A DNA stretch of 20,772 bases from an uncultured Clostridia bacterium (GTDB lineage: Bacteria; Bacillota; Clostridia; Christensenellales; Borkfalkiaceae): contig CALGVF010000189.1 of NCBI GenBank assembly GCA_937920115.1, positions 1-20,772 of the forward strand, given 5' to 3'. Shown here piece by piece: positions 9,201-18,000 of the stretch. Both the position numbers and the translations under genes were made by a program. Positions within the stretch are counted from its first letter, which is position 1, and each line of letters starts with the position of its first letter. The notes below the pieces were generated by a model, which made no database searches, was not told the DNA's origin, and saw only the letters and a list, made by a program, of their open reading frames with translations.

Positions 9201-9281
9201 GTCTACGAGATACGTTTAGTCGCGACGGACGAACTCGGCAATACGAGACTGACGAAGTTGTACGTCAACGTTACGAAATAA
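6222..9281 (+). CDS. Large secreted multi-domain protein with Ig-like and beta-sandwich repeats
   Basis: I do not recognise a named family for the whole protein. A Sec signal peptide (MKKKLLFTLL..., cleavage probably after about residue 32, near NANA) shows export. No lipobox is convincing (the only Cys in the signal lies mid-core) and there is no LPXTG sorting signal, so it is probably released or held non-covalently. Ig-like beta-sandwich units of ~90 residues can be drawn at ~36-118, 364-457, 458-549, 550-642, 823-925 and 926-1019. Several share a TATDxxGN-type strand (DDYSGN, VATDYVGN, VATDELGN), as in bacterial surface Ig folds. Two other segments, ~139-355 and ~666-815, look related and may be jelly-roll/carbohydrate-binding-like. 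AAGGAG at 6211-6216 supports the start. It directly follows the permeases, which suggests a role in binding the imported glycan. The role is inferred. Confidence 0.75.
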   Translation: MKKKLLFTLLAAAFVCFAALSATGFANYNANAEVWSGGQIESAYRYGSDFAVPEKTVTVGGNTVKATAVVVFPDGSSTYAGKVVLNQTGVYSVVYAATAGGKTYAETYEFTVSSPLFSHSDKSSVTYGADAASESTTEGLIVSLAQGDELMFNHLINVSDLTADTTLVNLFALTNTVGVAEFSKLIIKMYDAENPDIYVKIEGRRRDGTGVDDYGNTFVYAGANGQDMVGVGDGEIVHKNDTLGRRVNHSFDRRFRNYEAGSWVLHVFPSDYLPMDIRYDGESKGIYIEQRTYTAKEELRAIERYLVTDLDNPNYYSKLFAGFPSGKIKLGISADAYSAATARFCVSDVFGADLTNNILKDENAPVITVDTEYAEMPEAVIGRGYAVPTATATDDYSGNCDVKVKVYYDYTSDEPVSVNIRDGKFIPTRKGYYAIVYTATDGAANKAEKVLWVHAGGDIPALTATVLAGTYETRVSMGETVLPAEISVTGGSGNAKIDYYASTDGVEEISANDGFVPEKEGMWTVRVVATDYVGNTAPTSYTVEVVRSDLPILAEEVVLQKIYVAGAAYVLPVAYAKDYSTGVAERKLCEVEIEDASGKKTYKAGEKSVPTVTGDCGVVKVSYKYNGTVFTTENVPVIRAYTDDSSLLSENYFYGDGITKTATADGMSIKSTQKADKIGFLFANTLLAEGLTLDLKSIATRTNFDEIRVTLTDAEYYGVSATARLINNGDHVVFAVGNTSLRIEKTFSEVNEFPIGYKNGMLTLDKTEMKVETTDSGEAFGGFGEKVYLSVEFLGAKPSAEILVVSLNDCPFTQVTDDVIAPKYVINGASGGSGAKDSIYVLPSISAGDVFSPNVTATLSVRDANNKYVTDENGLLLKEVDPYKEYSIKLTEYGRYRVTYNIAEDADFCPMPNEQPRSYSINVYDETAPTITLTSGYTKNVKVGEYIILPDFEVNDNVSATDKITVIKMVINPNGRQLYLAEGSNSVHALYEGVYEIRLVATDELGNTRLTKLYVNVTK

Positions 9282-9296
9282 GAGAGGGAGAAAATA

Positions 9297-11324
9297 ATGA
9301 AGAAATTTAACAGATTGATTTCAATGCTTCTCGCTTTGGTTCTCATGTTGAGCTTCGTTTCGTGCAAGGGCGGGGACGACTCCGAATCGGGCGGCGGCAG
9401 CGTTTCGTCCGAGAGCGAAAGCGTGAGCGGCGGCGGTTCTTCGGGCGGCTCGGAAGACAACGGAAAAATTCCCGACGCGTCAAACCCGACCGAGGACTTC
9501 CCCGAACACAAAGTTTCGGGAACGCTTCACAAAGTAAACGTTACCCCGTCGGAGAAAAGAGTATTCGTGAGCGGCGGCAAGACCGAGTATAAACTCGTGT
9601 ATGCTTCGACGGCGTATATATCGAAAGCGGCGAGTTTCATCGCTTCGCACGTTTTCGAGGCGACGGGGGCTAATCTCGAAACGGAGACTTCGCCCGTATG
9701 GAGCGAAAACGCGAAATATATAGTAGTCGGCGATAAAGACTTTATGAAGACCGCAGGCGTGACCGAGCCGACCGAAAACATAGGTTCGACGGGGTACGGA
9801 ATAAAGACTAAGGGAAATTCGGTATTCATTACGGCTAACGGCTACGACGGCTACCAACTCGGAGCGATTTGCTTTTTAAGACAGGTTGTCGGCTACGATA
9901 TGATGTACGACGACCTCGTGATTTACGAGAAAGACGGAGCGACCATACCCGATATGGATATAGTCGAACGCCCCGACTTCGATTACAGGTCGGGTTCCAA
10001 CAACGCCATAATGAACAACACCTCGGCGAGATACGGAATGGGTTTTACCGACAACACGATATTCCTCGCTCCGCAGGGTAAACGCTATCATAATACGTTT
10101 ACCTATCTTCCGAAAGATAAATACGAAAACGCCCACCCCGAGTGGTATTGCGACAACGCTCTCGGAAAGTTCGAGCATTCTCAACTTTGCTATACGGCTC
10201 ACGGCGATAAAGACAGCCTCAAAGAGATGCAGACTATAATCGCAGAGCAGATTCTCGACCTCGCGGCGGACACCGAACTCAAAAATGTGACGGTAACGCA
10301 GGAAGACACCGAAAGCAAATGCGAGTGCGATGCCTGTAATGCGATAGTTGACGAATACGGTTCTATTTCCGCAGCTATCATAATGTTTATGAACGGCGTG
10401 GACGATATAGTTCAGGCAAAACTCGAAGAAGAGGCGGCAAACGGTACGGAGAAGAAAGAACTCAACATAGTTTTCTTCGCTTATCATTTCTCGTCGGCAG
10501 CCCCGAGCAAACTCGACGATAAGGTTAAATGCAACGAACACGTAGGCGTGCTTCTCGCCCTTTCGAGAGCGTCCTATACGCACACTTTGTACGAATCTAT
10601 AAACAGCAGTCCGCTTTCCTTCCTCGAAGGTTGGAAAGATTACACGGATAAACTCTACGTGTGGATGTACCAAAACAATTTCGCCACGAATTCCTATCAG
10701 GCGATGTACAACTCGTTCGACAGCGTAATCGAGAATTATCGGGCGGCTTATCTCAACAACGCCGTTCTCATAATGAATCAGGGGAATTGGGAGAGTATCA
10801 ACTCGGGTTTCGCGAGATTTAAGGACTATATCGACTCTCACGCCCTCTTCGACGTTAACGTGAACTACGTAGACCTTTACAATAAGTTCTTTAAGTATTA
10901 CTACGGCGACGGCGGCGAGTATATGAAGCAGTTTTTCGACGAGGGAATAGCGCAACTCAGATATATCGAAAGGGCGTACCCCGGCGAACAGACGGGCTTA
11001 ATCGTTCATCAGCCGCTCAACAAGTCGAAGTTCTGGCCTTTCAGAATGCTTGAAAATTGGAAAAATCTCTGCGAGCAGGCTATCGCGGCGAACAAGAAAT
11101 ACGAGGTCACGAACCCGCAGTATTATAAGGCAGTTACCACGCATATTACGGTAGACTCGATATTCCCGAGGCTTTACCTCTGCCAACTTTATCCTACTTC
11201 CTATTCGGACGAAGTAATAGCGGAAATGCGTAGTTCGCTCGCAACCGATTGCAGAACGAATATGATAACCCACACGGGCGAAGCGGAGTACATCGCTCCG
11301 TTGTTCGAGTCGTGGGGAGTATAA
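9297..11324 (+). CDS. DUF4838-domain lipoprotein, candidate surface glycosidase (GH163-like)
   Basis: The N-terminus is a lipoprotein signal (lipobox SFVSC, Cys at residue 23) followed by a Ser/Gly/Glu linker to about residue 60, so the enzyme domain sits outside the membrane. The body matches the DUF4838 pattern as I know it: an N-terminal alpha/beta domain (VVGDKDF..GYGIKT...GYDGYQLGAICFLRQVVG), then the (beta/alpha)-type domain with HPEWY (280-284) and the acidic pair E336-D337 just before CECDAC (342-347), and a long helical C-terminal part (AYHFSSAAP..., WMYQNNF..., NQGNWESIN). From memory, founding members of GH163, endo-beta-N-acetylglucosaminidases on complex N-glycans, were DUF4838 proteins. 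Whether this clostridial protein shares that activity is inference. It starts 15 bases after the Ig-like gene, with GAGAGGGAG as the binding site. Confidence 0.75.
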   Translation: MKKFNRLISMLLALVLMLSFVSCKGGDDSESGGGSVSSESESVSGGGSSGGSEDNGKIPDASNPTEDFPEHKVSGTLHKVNVTPSEKRVFVSGGKTEYKLVYASTAYISKAASFIASHVFEATGANLETETSPVWSENAKYIVVGDKDFMKTAGVTEPTENIGSTGYGIKTKGNSVFITANGYDGYQLGAICFLRQVVGYDMMYDDLVIYEKDGATIPDMDIVERPDFDYRSGSNNAIMNNTSARYGMGFTDNTIFLAPQGKRYHNTFTYLPKDKYENAHPEWYCDNALGKFEHSQLCYTAHGDKDSLKEMQTIIAEQILDLAADTELKNVTVTQEDTESKCECDACNAIVDEYGSISAAIIMFMNGVDDIVQAKLEEEAANGTEKKELNIVFFAYHFSSAAPSKLDDKVKCNEHVGVLLALSRASYTHTLYESINSSPLSFLEGWKDYTDKLYVWMYQNNFATNSYQAMYNSFDSVIENYRAAYLNNAVLIMNQGNWESINSGFARFKDYIDSHALFDVNVNYVDLYNKFFKYYYGDGGEYMKQFFDEGIAQLRYIERAYPGEQTGLIVHQPLNKSKFWPFRMLENWKNLCEQAIAANKKYEVTNPQYYKAVTTHITVDSIFPRLYLCQLYPTSYSDEVIAEMRSSLATDCRTNMITHTGEAEYIAPLFESWGV

Positions 11325-11337
11325 GGAGGCGAACGAT

Positions 11338-14300
11338 ATGGAAAATCACGGAAAGAAACGTTTTATACTCGTCGTTTTGCTTGCATTCGTATTCGCTTTC
11401 GTACTTGCGTTCGGAGCCTCGTGTAAAGACGGCGACGATACCGATACGGGTTCGGAGAGCGTTCCGACCTCGACTTCGGAAAGTCCGAGCGACAGCGGAA
11501 ACACCTCCGAAGAGGACGGCTCGATAACCCTCGACAAAGAGGTTCTCGAACTCGACCTCGACGAAGAAGCGACCCTTACGGCTACGGTCGAGGGGCTTAC
11601 GGGAAAGGTCGTATGGAAATCGTCCGATGAAAAAGTCGCGACCGTCGATAACGGCAAAGTTACCCCGAAAGGCGAGGGCGTTGTAAATATTACCGCAACC
11701 GTCGGCAGAAAAACGGCTGTCTGCACGGTCAGAGTGTACAACTCTTACGCCGCCCCGAACATCTCGCTCGGCGATACTTCGATAAACTTAAACAAAGGCG
11801 ACGAATACGACGTCGAAGTAATCGTCAGATATAAAGGAAAGGACGTCACGGCTACGACAGACTACGTCGTGTCTTACGCCGAGGGGTCGTCCGAAACGGT
11901 CGCGAGGGCGACTAAAAACGGCAATAAAATCGCAGTGACCGCTCTCGGTTACGGCAAGGCGGAATTTTACGTTTCGGCGACGATAAGAGGAGTTGTGGCG
12001 GCGGCTAAATTTACGGTAAACGTAAAGACTGCGGGCGTTACTCTCGACATTGCGAATATCGCCCCCGAAAACGGAGTGTATACCGCGAAACTCGCGACTA
12101 CGAATGCGGGCGGATATATCCGTTCGATAAAACCCGAAATGACGGTTTACGAGGGCGGGAACGAAGTTGAAAACGCGACTATCGCGTTGGAGAGTAAAAA
12201 CCCCGCGATAGCGAAAGTCGAAAACGGCGTTATTTCGTCCGTTTCGGTCGGCGAAACTACGGTTACGGCAAACTATAACGGCAACGAATTTATAATCAGA
12301 GTCACGGTAGAAAAACCGACTTTCGTTCAGAGCGAAAAACTCCTTATCGAAGTCGGCAATCTCGAAGACATAACCTACGCGGATAACCTTGCGGGAACGT
12401 TTATAAACGCCAAAATAGGCGACGTAGAAGTCGGTTCTTCTTTCTCGGGCAAAACTCTCGTACTCGATAACGCAAAACTCAATAAAATGCCCGTCTCGGC
12501 TTACGGCGAGGACAAAGAACTTATAGTCGAGACCGACGAGGCGTACTATTTATCGCCCGCGGACGTCTATACGCTCGTCATAAGAACGGTAGACGATTAC
12601 AATCGCATGCCCGAGTTGTCCAAGGCGGCGGAGTCGTCCGAACAGTTGTACGGCGGCTATTTCGTACTCGGCAACGATTTATCGCAGGACGGCGGCATTA
12701 AACTCAACGACTCTTTCGTAGACCGTTACTTTATGGGCGGCGGCACTTCGGGAAAAGGCGACGCGGGTTTCTGCGGCGTATTCGACGGAAAGGGCTATAC
12801 GATAGACGGCTTTTACAAGGTAAACACGAAGAAATACGGAGCGTTTATCGGAATGCTCGCGGGCGGCGTTATAAGAAACGTGTCTTTCACCAACTTTGTG
12901 ATGAACGATGAAGTAGGTTGTTCGGTCGTCCACGGCGGAAAAGGCACCGTAGAGAACGTTTACGTTTCCTATAAAGCAATATTGAATTGCAACGATACTT
13001 ACAGCGGAACGTTCTTCGGAGCGAACAATCAGAACACGAGTACCGCTTCGATAACAAACTGTTTCGTAGATACGACCAACGCGGAAGTTACTACGGCGGG
13101 AATGAAATTCAACGTTATCGGCAGGGGCGTGACGAAAGACGTCGCGGCTCTGATACTCGAAGGCGAAAATTTAGGACCGAACGGCGGCATTTGGGGCGGA
13201 CCCGTCAAGGAATACGACCTGAACGAAGCGAGGACTTCCTCGGCGTTTTTAACGGCTGTAAGTAATTGGGACAGAAACTTTTGGACGGTAGTCAATTCTA
13301 CGCCCGTTCCGAAAAATCTGTACGAAGCGTATTACGCCGACGGCAACGAAATCGAAATTGTAACCGAACTTCCGACCGTAGTGGACGTAGCGGGACCGAT
13401 AGAGATAAGAACCAATCAGAACTACTACGTTATAAGCGTGGATAAAGACGCGGCGAACAAGGGCTTTACGACCTACGCGAATACCGTAATCGTACCCGTT
13501 ACGACCGAAACGGAAGTCTCCGTGACCGTATCGTCGATATTCAATTCGGCGGTTTACACGAGTTTCGTATTTAAAACTTTGGGAGCGGAAGTCAAAGAGG
13601 ACGAAGTAAAACTTAAAACCGAAGTCAAGGTAAACGGAAGCGAAGTCACGGGCGGTTCGGAAACGCTCACAATCGACCTTTCGGATATGGCTGTTTCGGA
13701 CGGAACGGTAACTAAGGCGACTCTCGGCAAGACGAATCTCGACGTGAGTTCCTTCTCGGTCGAAAACAAGGTTCTGACCTTTAATTCTTCCGCTTTGGGT
13801 CTTGCTTACGGCAAACAGAACCTCGGCGTGTCGATAGAGCAGAGCGACGGCTCGACGAAACTCGTCCTTATATCCTGCCTGCTCGTTTCCAAGACCATAA
13901 AGACGAAAGCCGACCTCGACCTTATAGGAGTAATCGGAAAGGCGTGCGAGCCGAACGATAAATTTATATGGGGCGGCTACTTTGAACTCGGCAACGACAT
14001 AGACCTCTCGAACGAATCTGCGGGCGTTAAGGAAATGGTCGAGTTTATCGACAGATACGGCGTTCATTCGTCGATAGCGACAAACGGCGACGAGGGCTTT
14101 AAAGGCACTATCGACGGTTTGGGTCACAAGATAGTCGGACTCAGCAGAACGGGTAAATCGGGAACCAACGCGTTTATAACCGTTATGCACCGCGACGGCG
14201 TGCTGAAAAACATTGCGTTTACCGATTCGGTAATGACCGCGACGGCGGGTTCGTTCATAGTTCACGTCGGACTCGGAACTTTTGAAAATATTTACGTTTC

Positions 14301-14910
14301 GTACAAAGAAATTTCGACCAAAAACGAACCGTACAGCGCGAGCGCGACCTTCTTCGGAGCGACGGGTTCGCAGGCGACTTTGAAAGCCGTAATCGTAGAC
14401 GCGACTAACGCGACGATAGCGAGCGGGGCTAACCTTTGGCTCGTCGGCAGAGTAAACAACGCGAACGGCGTATTCGGTATCGGAAACGTAAGGTCGGACG
14501 ACGCGAGCGTGGTTCACGGAACGAAAGGCGTATACGCCGATTACGATTCGTTCAAGCCTGCGATAAGCGGAACGATAAAGGCGAACATAGATTCGTGGGA
14601 TAAGACCTATTGGGATATGAGCAAAGGCTATCCGAAGTTCAAAAACACCGACGCAGGCGAAGAAGTTACCTATTTCACGGTGACTTTCGACCCGAACGGC
14701 GGTTCTGCCGTCTCGTCGATAAGGGTAAAGCAGGGCGAAAAGATAACCTCGCCCGCAACTCCGACCAAGGCTACCGCTTCCGAACAGTATACGTTCGAGG
14801 GTTGGTATAACGGGGATAAGAAATGGGATTTCGCGAACGATACCGTAAGCGGAAATATCACTCTTACCGCAAAATGGAAACTCGACGGTAAATATACCGA
14901 GCAGTTATAA
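11338..14910 (+). CDS. Large surface lipoprotein: Big_2-type Ig domains, two GLUG-like modules, C-terminal InlB repeat
   Basis: The signal peptide ends in AFGASC (Cys 29), a slightly unusual lipobox, followed by an acidic Ser/Thr linker to ~60. Residues ~61-131 are a clear Big_2 domain (ITLDKEVLELDL...VVWKSSDEKVATVDNGKVTPKGEG). Two more Ig-like units follow at ~140-228 and ~232-325. Two copies of a ~250-residue module start near residues 414 and 852, each with a GLUG-like core (FCGVFDGKGYTIDGF at 478; FKGTIDGLGHKIVGL at 921), then ENVYVSY and a variable tail ending in WDRNFW or WDKTYW. An InlB-type B repeat (VTFDPNGGSAV...FEGWY...LTAKW) occupies ~1112-1185. The ribosome site AAGGAGG (11323-11329) overlaps the stop of the DUF4838 gene, so translation is probably coupled. 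Glycan binding or adhesion is inferred; no catalytic motif is seen. Confidence 0.8.
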   Translation: MENHGKKRFILVVLLAFVFAFVLAFGASCKDGDDTDTGSESVPTSTSESPSDSGNTSEEDGSITLDKEVLELDLDEEATLTATVEGLTGKVVWKSSDEKVATVDNGKVTPKGEGVVNITATVGRKTAVCTVRVYNSYAAPNISLGDTSINLNKGDEYDVEVIVRYKGKDVTATTDYVVSYAEGSSETVARATKNGNKIAVTALGYGKAEFYVSATIRGVVAAAKFTVNVKTAGVTLDIANIAPENGVYTAKLATTNAGGYIRSIKPEMTVYEGGNEVENATIALESKNPAIAKVENGVISSVSVGETTVTANYNGNEFIIRVTVEKPTFVQSEKLLIEVGNLEDITYADNLAGTFINAKIGDVEVGSSFSGKTLVLDNAKLNKMPVSAYGEDKELIVETDEAYYLSPADVYTLVIRTVDDYNRMPELSKAAESSEQLYGGYFVLGNDLSQDGGIKLNDSFVDRYFMGGGTSGKGDAGFCGVFDGKGYTIDGFYKVNTKKYGAFIGMLAGGVIRNVSFTNFVMNDEVGCSVVHGGKGTVENVYVSYKAILNCNDTYSGTFFGANNQNTSTASITNCFVDTTNAEVTTAGMKFNVIGRGVTKDVAALILEGENLGPNGGIWGGPVKEYDLNEARTSSAFLTAVSNWDRNFWTVVNSTPVPKNLYEAYYADGNEIEIVTELPTVVDVAGPIEIRTNQNYYVISVDKDAANKGFTTYANTVIVPVTTETEVSVTVSSIFNSAVYTSFVFKTLGAEVKEDEVKLKTEVKVNGSEVTGGSETLTIDLSDMAVSDGTVTKATLGKTNLDVSSFSVENKVLTFNSSALGLAYGKQNLGVSIEQSDGSTKLVLISCLLVSKTIKTKADLDLIGVIGKACEPNDKFIWGGYFELGNDIDLSNESAGVKEMVEFIDRYGVHSSIATNGDEGFKGTIDGLGHKIVGLSRTGKSGTNAFITVMHRDGVLKNIAFTDSVMTATAGSFIVHVGLGTFENIYVSYKEISTKNEPYSASATFFGATGSQATLKAVIVDATNATIASGANLWLVGRVNNANGVFGIGNVRSDDASVVHGTKGVYADYDSFKPAISGTIKANIDSWDKTYWDMSKGYPKFKNTDAGEEVTYFTVTFDPNGGSAVSSIRVKQGEKITSPATPTKATASEQYTFEGWYNGDKKWDFANDTVSGNITLTAKWKLDGKYTEQL
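12577..13320 (+). repeat. GLUG-like ~250-residue module, copy 1
   Basis: This is the most diverged of four copies. It has YGGYFVLGND, FCGVFDGKGY, VIRNVSFTN, ENVYVSY, CFVDTTNAE and WDRNFW in the same order as the others, and the same overall length of about 250 codons. Confidence 0.7.
13891..14646 (+). repeat. GLUG-like ~250-residue module, copy 2
   Basis: The module has KTIKTKADLD at its start, IGKACEPNDKFIWGGYFELG, FKGTIDGLGH, GVLKNIAFTD, ENIYVSY, VIVDATNA, LVGRVN and WDKTYW. It is preceded, like copies 3 and 4, by an Ig-like linker with a YGKQN/YGEKE/YGVHS turn. Confidence 0.75.
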
Positions 14911-14931
14911 AAAACAATAGGAGGGATGTAA

Positions 14932-15069
14932 ATGAGAATTTACGAAAAGCCGAAGTTGGTTGCGATATACGCGGACGACGTCGATATCGTTACGGCTTCA
15001 ATAACGGACACCGGCAACGACAATGACGGTAAAGACAAGAATTGGGGAAACTTATTTCCCGATATGTAA
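14932..15069 (+). CDS. Small 45-residue acidic peptide, function unknown
   Basis: The gene sits between the two GLUG-module genes: 21 bases after one and 12 before the other. TAGGAGGG upstream of the ATG is a strong ribosome site, and the gene is intact from ATG to TAA. The peptide starts MRIYEKPKLVAIYADDVDIV, continues with TASITDTGND, then an Asn/Asp/Gly-rich stretch, and ends KNWGNLFPDM. There is no hydrophobic signal or membrane segment and no Cys. From memory, short clostridial peptides with a Y-x-KP start, a D-[VI]-I/V-T-[TA]-S core and a glycine/Asp-rich tail occur beside surface-protein genes, but I cannot name a family. It could be a peptide precursor with an N-terminal recognition region, a small chaperone or a regulatory peptide. 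No maturation enzyme is in the window. Confidence 0.7.
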   Translation: MRIYEKPKLVAIYADDVDIVTASITDTGNDNDGKDKNWGNLFPDM

Positions 15070-15081
15070 AGAGGAGGAATT

Positions 15082-18000
15082 ATGAAGAATATCAAAAAAT
15101 TAGCATTGATTTTTGTATTTGCGTTATGCTCCGTATTCGCCTTCGTAGGAGCAGGCAACGCTATGACGGCAAAAGCCGCAGAGGCGTTTCCGCAAAGCGG
15201 CGAGATAACCGTCGTAGACGGGGCTTCGCTCAAACTTAACGCGGACGGGGGTATTCGTTTCCTCGTAAAAATGAACGGGGCGACGGCGGACTTTATAAAA
15301 GCGAACGACGACGTAGAACTCGTCGCTCACGTTGCGCCCGCTAAGGCGTTTTCGGGAAGAAGTTACGCCGACTTAGAGGGGAAAGCCGTAACGATAACGG
15401 CTGATAAGGACAAAATCTACGAAGAAGACGGCGATTGGTACGCCAACTTCTGTCTCGTAAACATTCTCGAAGAGAACAGAACGCTCGACTTTTCGGCTCG
15501 TGCCTACGTTATTTCGGGCGACGAAGTCTTAAAGCAGACCGAAGACAACGCGAACGCGGTGAGAAACTTCTACGGCCTTGTGGATAAAGCGTTCCTTTAT
15601 TCGCAGAACGGCAAAAACTATTCCGAGGATATTTTAAATCTCGAAGCGTATAATTGGTACGGAACCGAAACTTATCCCGTAACGGTAGATACTTTGGAGA
15701 AATACAATACCTTGGTCGAAAGAATCAACGGCGGACTCGACGTCGCTTCCAAAGCGTTGGAAGTCAAAGCCTCGCTCGACTTGTCGCCGGCGACCGAATT
15801 CGACGCGGGAAAATCGCTTCCTTCGGCGACTAAGTACGTAAGCGTAGTCACCTATATGGCGGGCGACAGAGTAGTACACGTAGAGAAAGTCGAGAAAAAT
15901 CAGAACGCGGTTTACGCGGATACCGTAACGAAAACGGAAGACAACGATTACGAATACACGTTCAGAGGTTGGAATACTGCCGACGGCGAAACTGCGGTTT
16001 TAACTAACGTTACCGAAGATATGACCGTTTACGCGGACTTCAAGGCTTACGGAAAGACGAGAATAACCTTCTCTTCCGAAATCGCTCTTCATTGCGGAGA
16101 TACTCTTCCGTCTTCGGGAGCGACGAGTAACTTCGGCGAAAATACGATTGTCTATACTTATTCCGCAGACGGCGAAACTTACGTCGATAGCAGCGACGGA
16201 ATAACCGTTGAAAACGGCAATACTTATTACGTAAAGGCTTCCGTCGCGGCGACCGACGATTATAAATCTGCCGAGGCGATTCTCACGTTGACCGCTACTC
16301 ACGACTATAAGACCGAGACGAAAGACGGAATCACGACTATGGCGTGCGACTGCGGAACTAAGACCGTAACGGGAACTCTCAAAGCCTTGGAAGTAGTATT
16401 CAACGCGAGCGTAAGCGGCGGAGTTCTCACGGCGAGCGAGGGCGAACTCGATTTGACGGAAGTTTACGGGGGCGACGAGACCGTGAAACTCACCGTTGAC
16501 GGAAACGAATACGATATTGCCGCGACGAGCGGAAAAGTCGAAGTTAAAAACGTAATACCCGCTTCGGTTTACGGCGAAAAGGAAGTTACGATTGCCGTAA
16601 CCGACGGAAAAGCGACTTATAACGTAACCGCTCCCGTAACGTTCGTAACGAAAGTTATCAAAACTACGGCAGATTACAGTGGTTGGATAGCGATAGCGAA
16701 AGCCTGTGAAAGTTCGACTTCCACTCTTTGGGGCGGCTATTTCAGACTCGGAGCGAACATAACCGCTTCGACCATGGTAACGTTCCCGCGTAATCAAACG
16801 GACGGCAGTACGGGCTTTAAAGGAACGTTCGACGGTTGCGGATACGGTATTGACGGTCTTAACAAGACGGCTAACGATAGTACGGCGTTTATGTCCTGTA
16901 TGACTAAGGACGGCGTTCTCAGAAACATATCCTTTACTAATGCGAAGTTCAGCGTGCCGAATGGTAACTTCCTTTGTTCGGGCGGTAGAGGTTTAATCGA
17001 AAACGTTTACGTTAAGTACGCTGCGATAACTAGCGGCCATGCGGACGGTTGGACGGGTACTATTGCCAACAGAAATAGGTTGAATACTACCACGGAATCG
17101 GTATTTGTTGACGCAAGCGAGGCAGAAATAAGCGGAAACGGTTTGTCTTTCCGTTTGTTAGGAGTAAATATTGTGTATACAGACGATAATATTATTCCCG
17201 ACGGAATGTTTGCGGTTTGTCCTGAAAACTATACCGTAAGTCAAGCCACGCCTAGTATGGTCGCAGGAAAAATATATGCTTACGCTTCCTTTGACGATTT
17301 GAAGGCCGATACGACGGCTATGTCGGTAATTAAGAATTTCGATACCGATTTTTGGACGATTAAAGAAGACAGAACTCCCGAACCGAAGAATTTACCGAAG
17401 ATGGTCAAACTCGACGATTGCGAAGCGGACCTCGACATAACGGTTGAAAACGGTACGGCTAAGGTCAGCATGAAAGAACTTGCGGTAAATTACGACTCTT
17501 CTTCCGTAAACTTCGGAACCGTCTCTTCGTTCAAGTTCGACGGCGTTGAACTCGATAACGACAAAGTTACCGTTGCGGACGGAACAATCACGATTGCCCT
17601 TTCCGCGTTCGGCTTCAACTACGGCGTTCACTCGGTAACGATTGAAGATACTAACGGCAATATCATTTCGTTCAACGTTGACATAATAACGAAAACGATT
17701 ATGAACGCGACCGATTATTCAAATTGGATAATCATAGCGAAAGCCTGCGAAAGTTCGACCTCTACTCTTTGGGGCGGCTATTTCAGACTCGGAGCAAATA
17801 TAACCGCTTCGACTATGGTAACGTTTAACAGACCTAGCGGTTGGGCTAACGGCAACGAAGGCTTTAAAGGAACGTTCGACGGTTGCGGCTATTCGATTTC
17901 GGGGCTTACTTCGTCCAACAACGGCTTTGTCGGAGCGATGGCTACCGAAGGAACTCTTAAAAATATAGCGTTTCTTAACGCGACAGCCGCCTCGAATTTC

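Noticed and set aside
13249..14517. 422-codon open frame on the minus strand (and a similar one at 9876-10955)
   Set aside because: Both are shadows of large plus-strand genes with repeated, motif-bearing proteins; the antisense products are Arg/Tyr/Val-rich and featureless.
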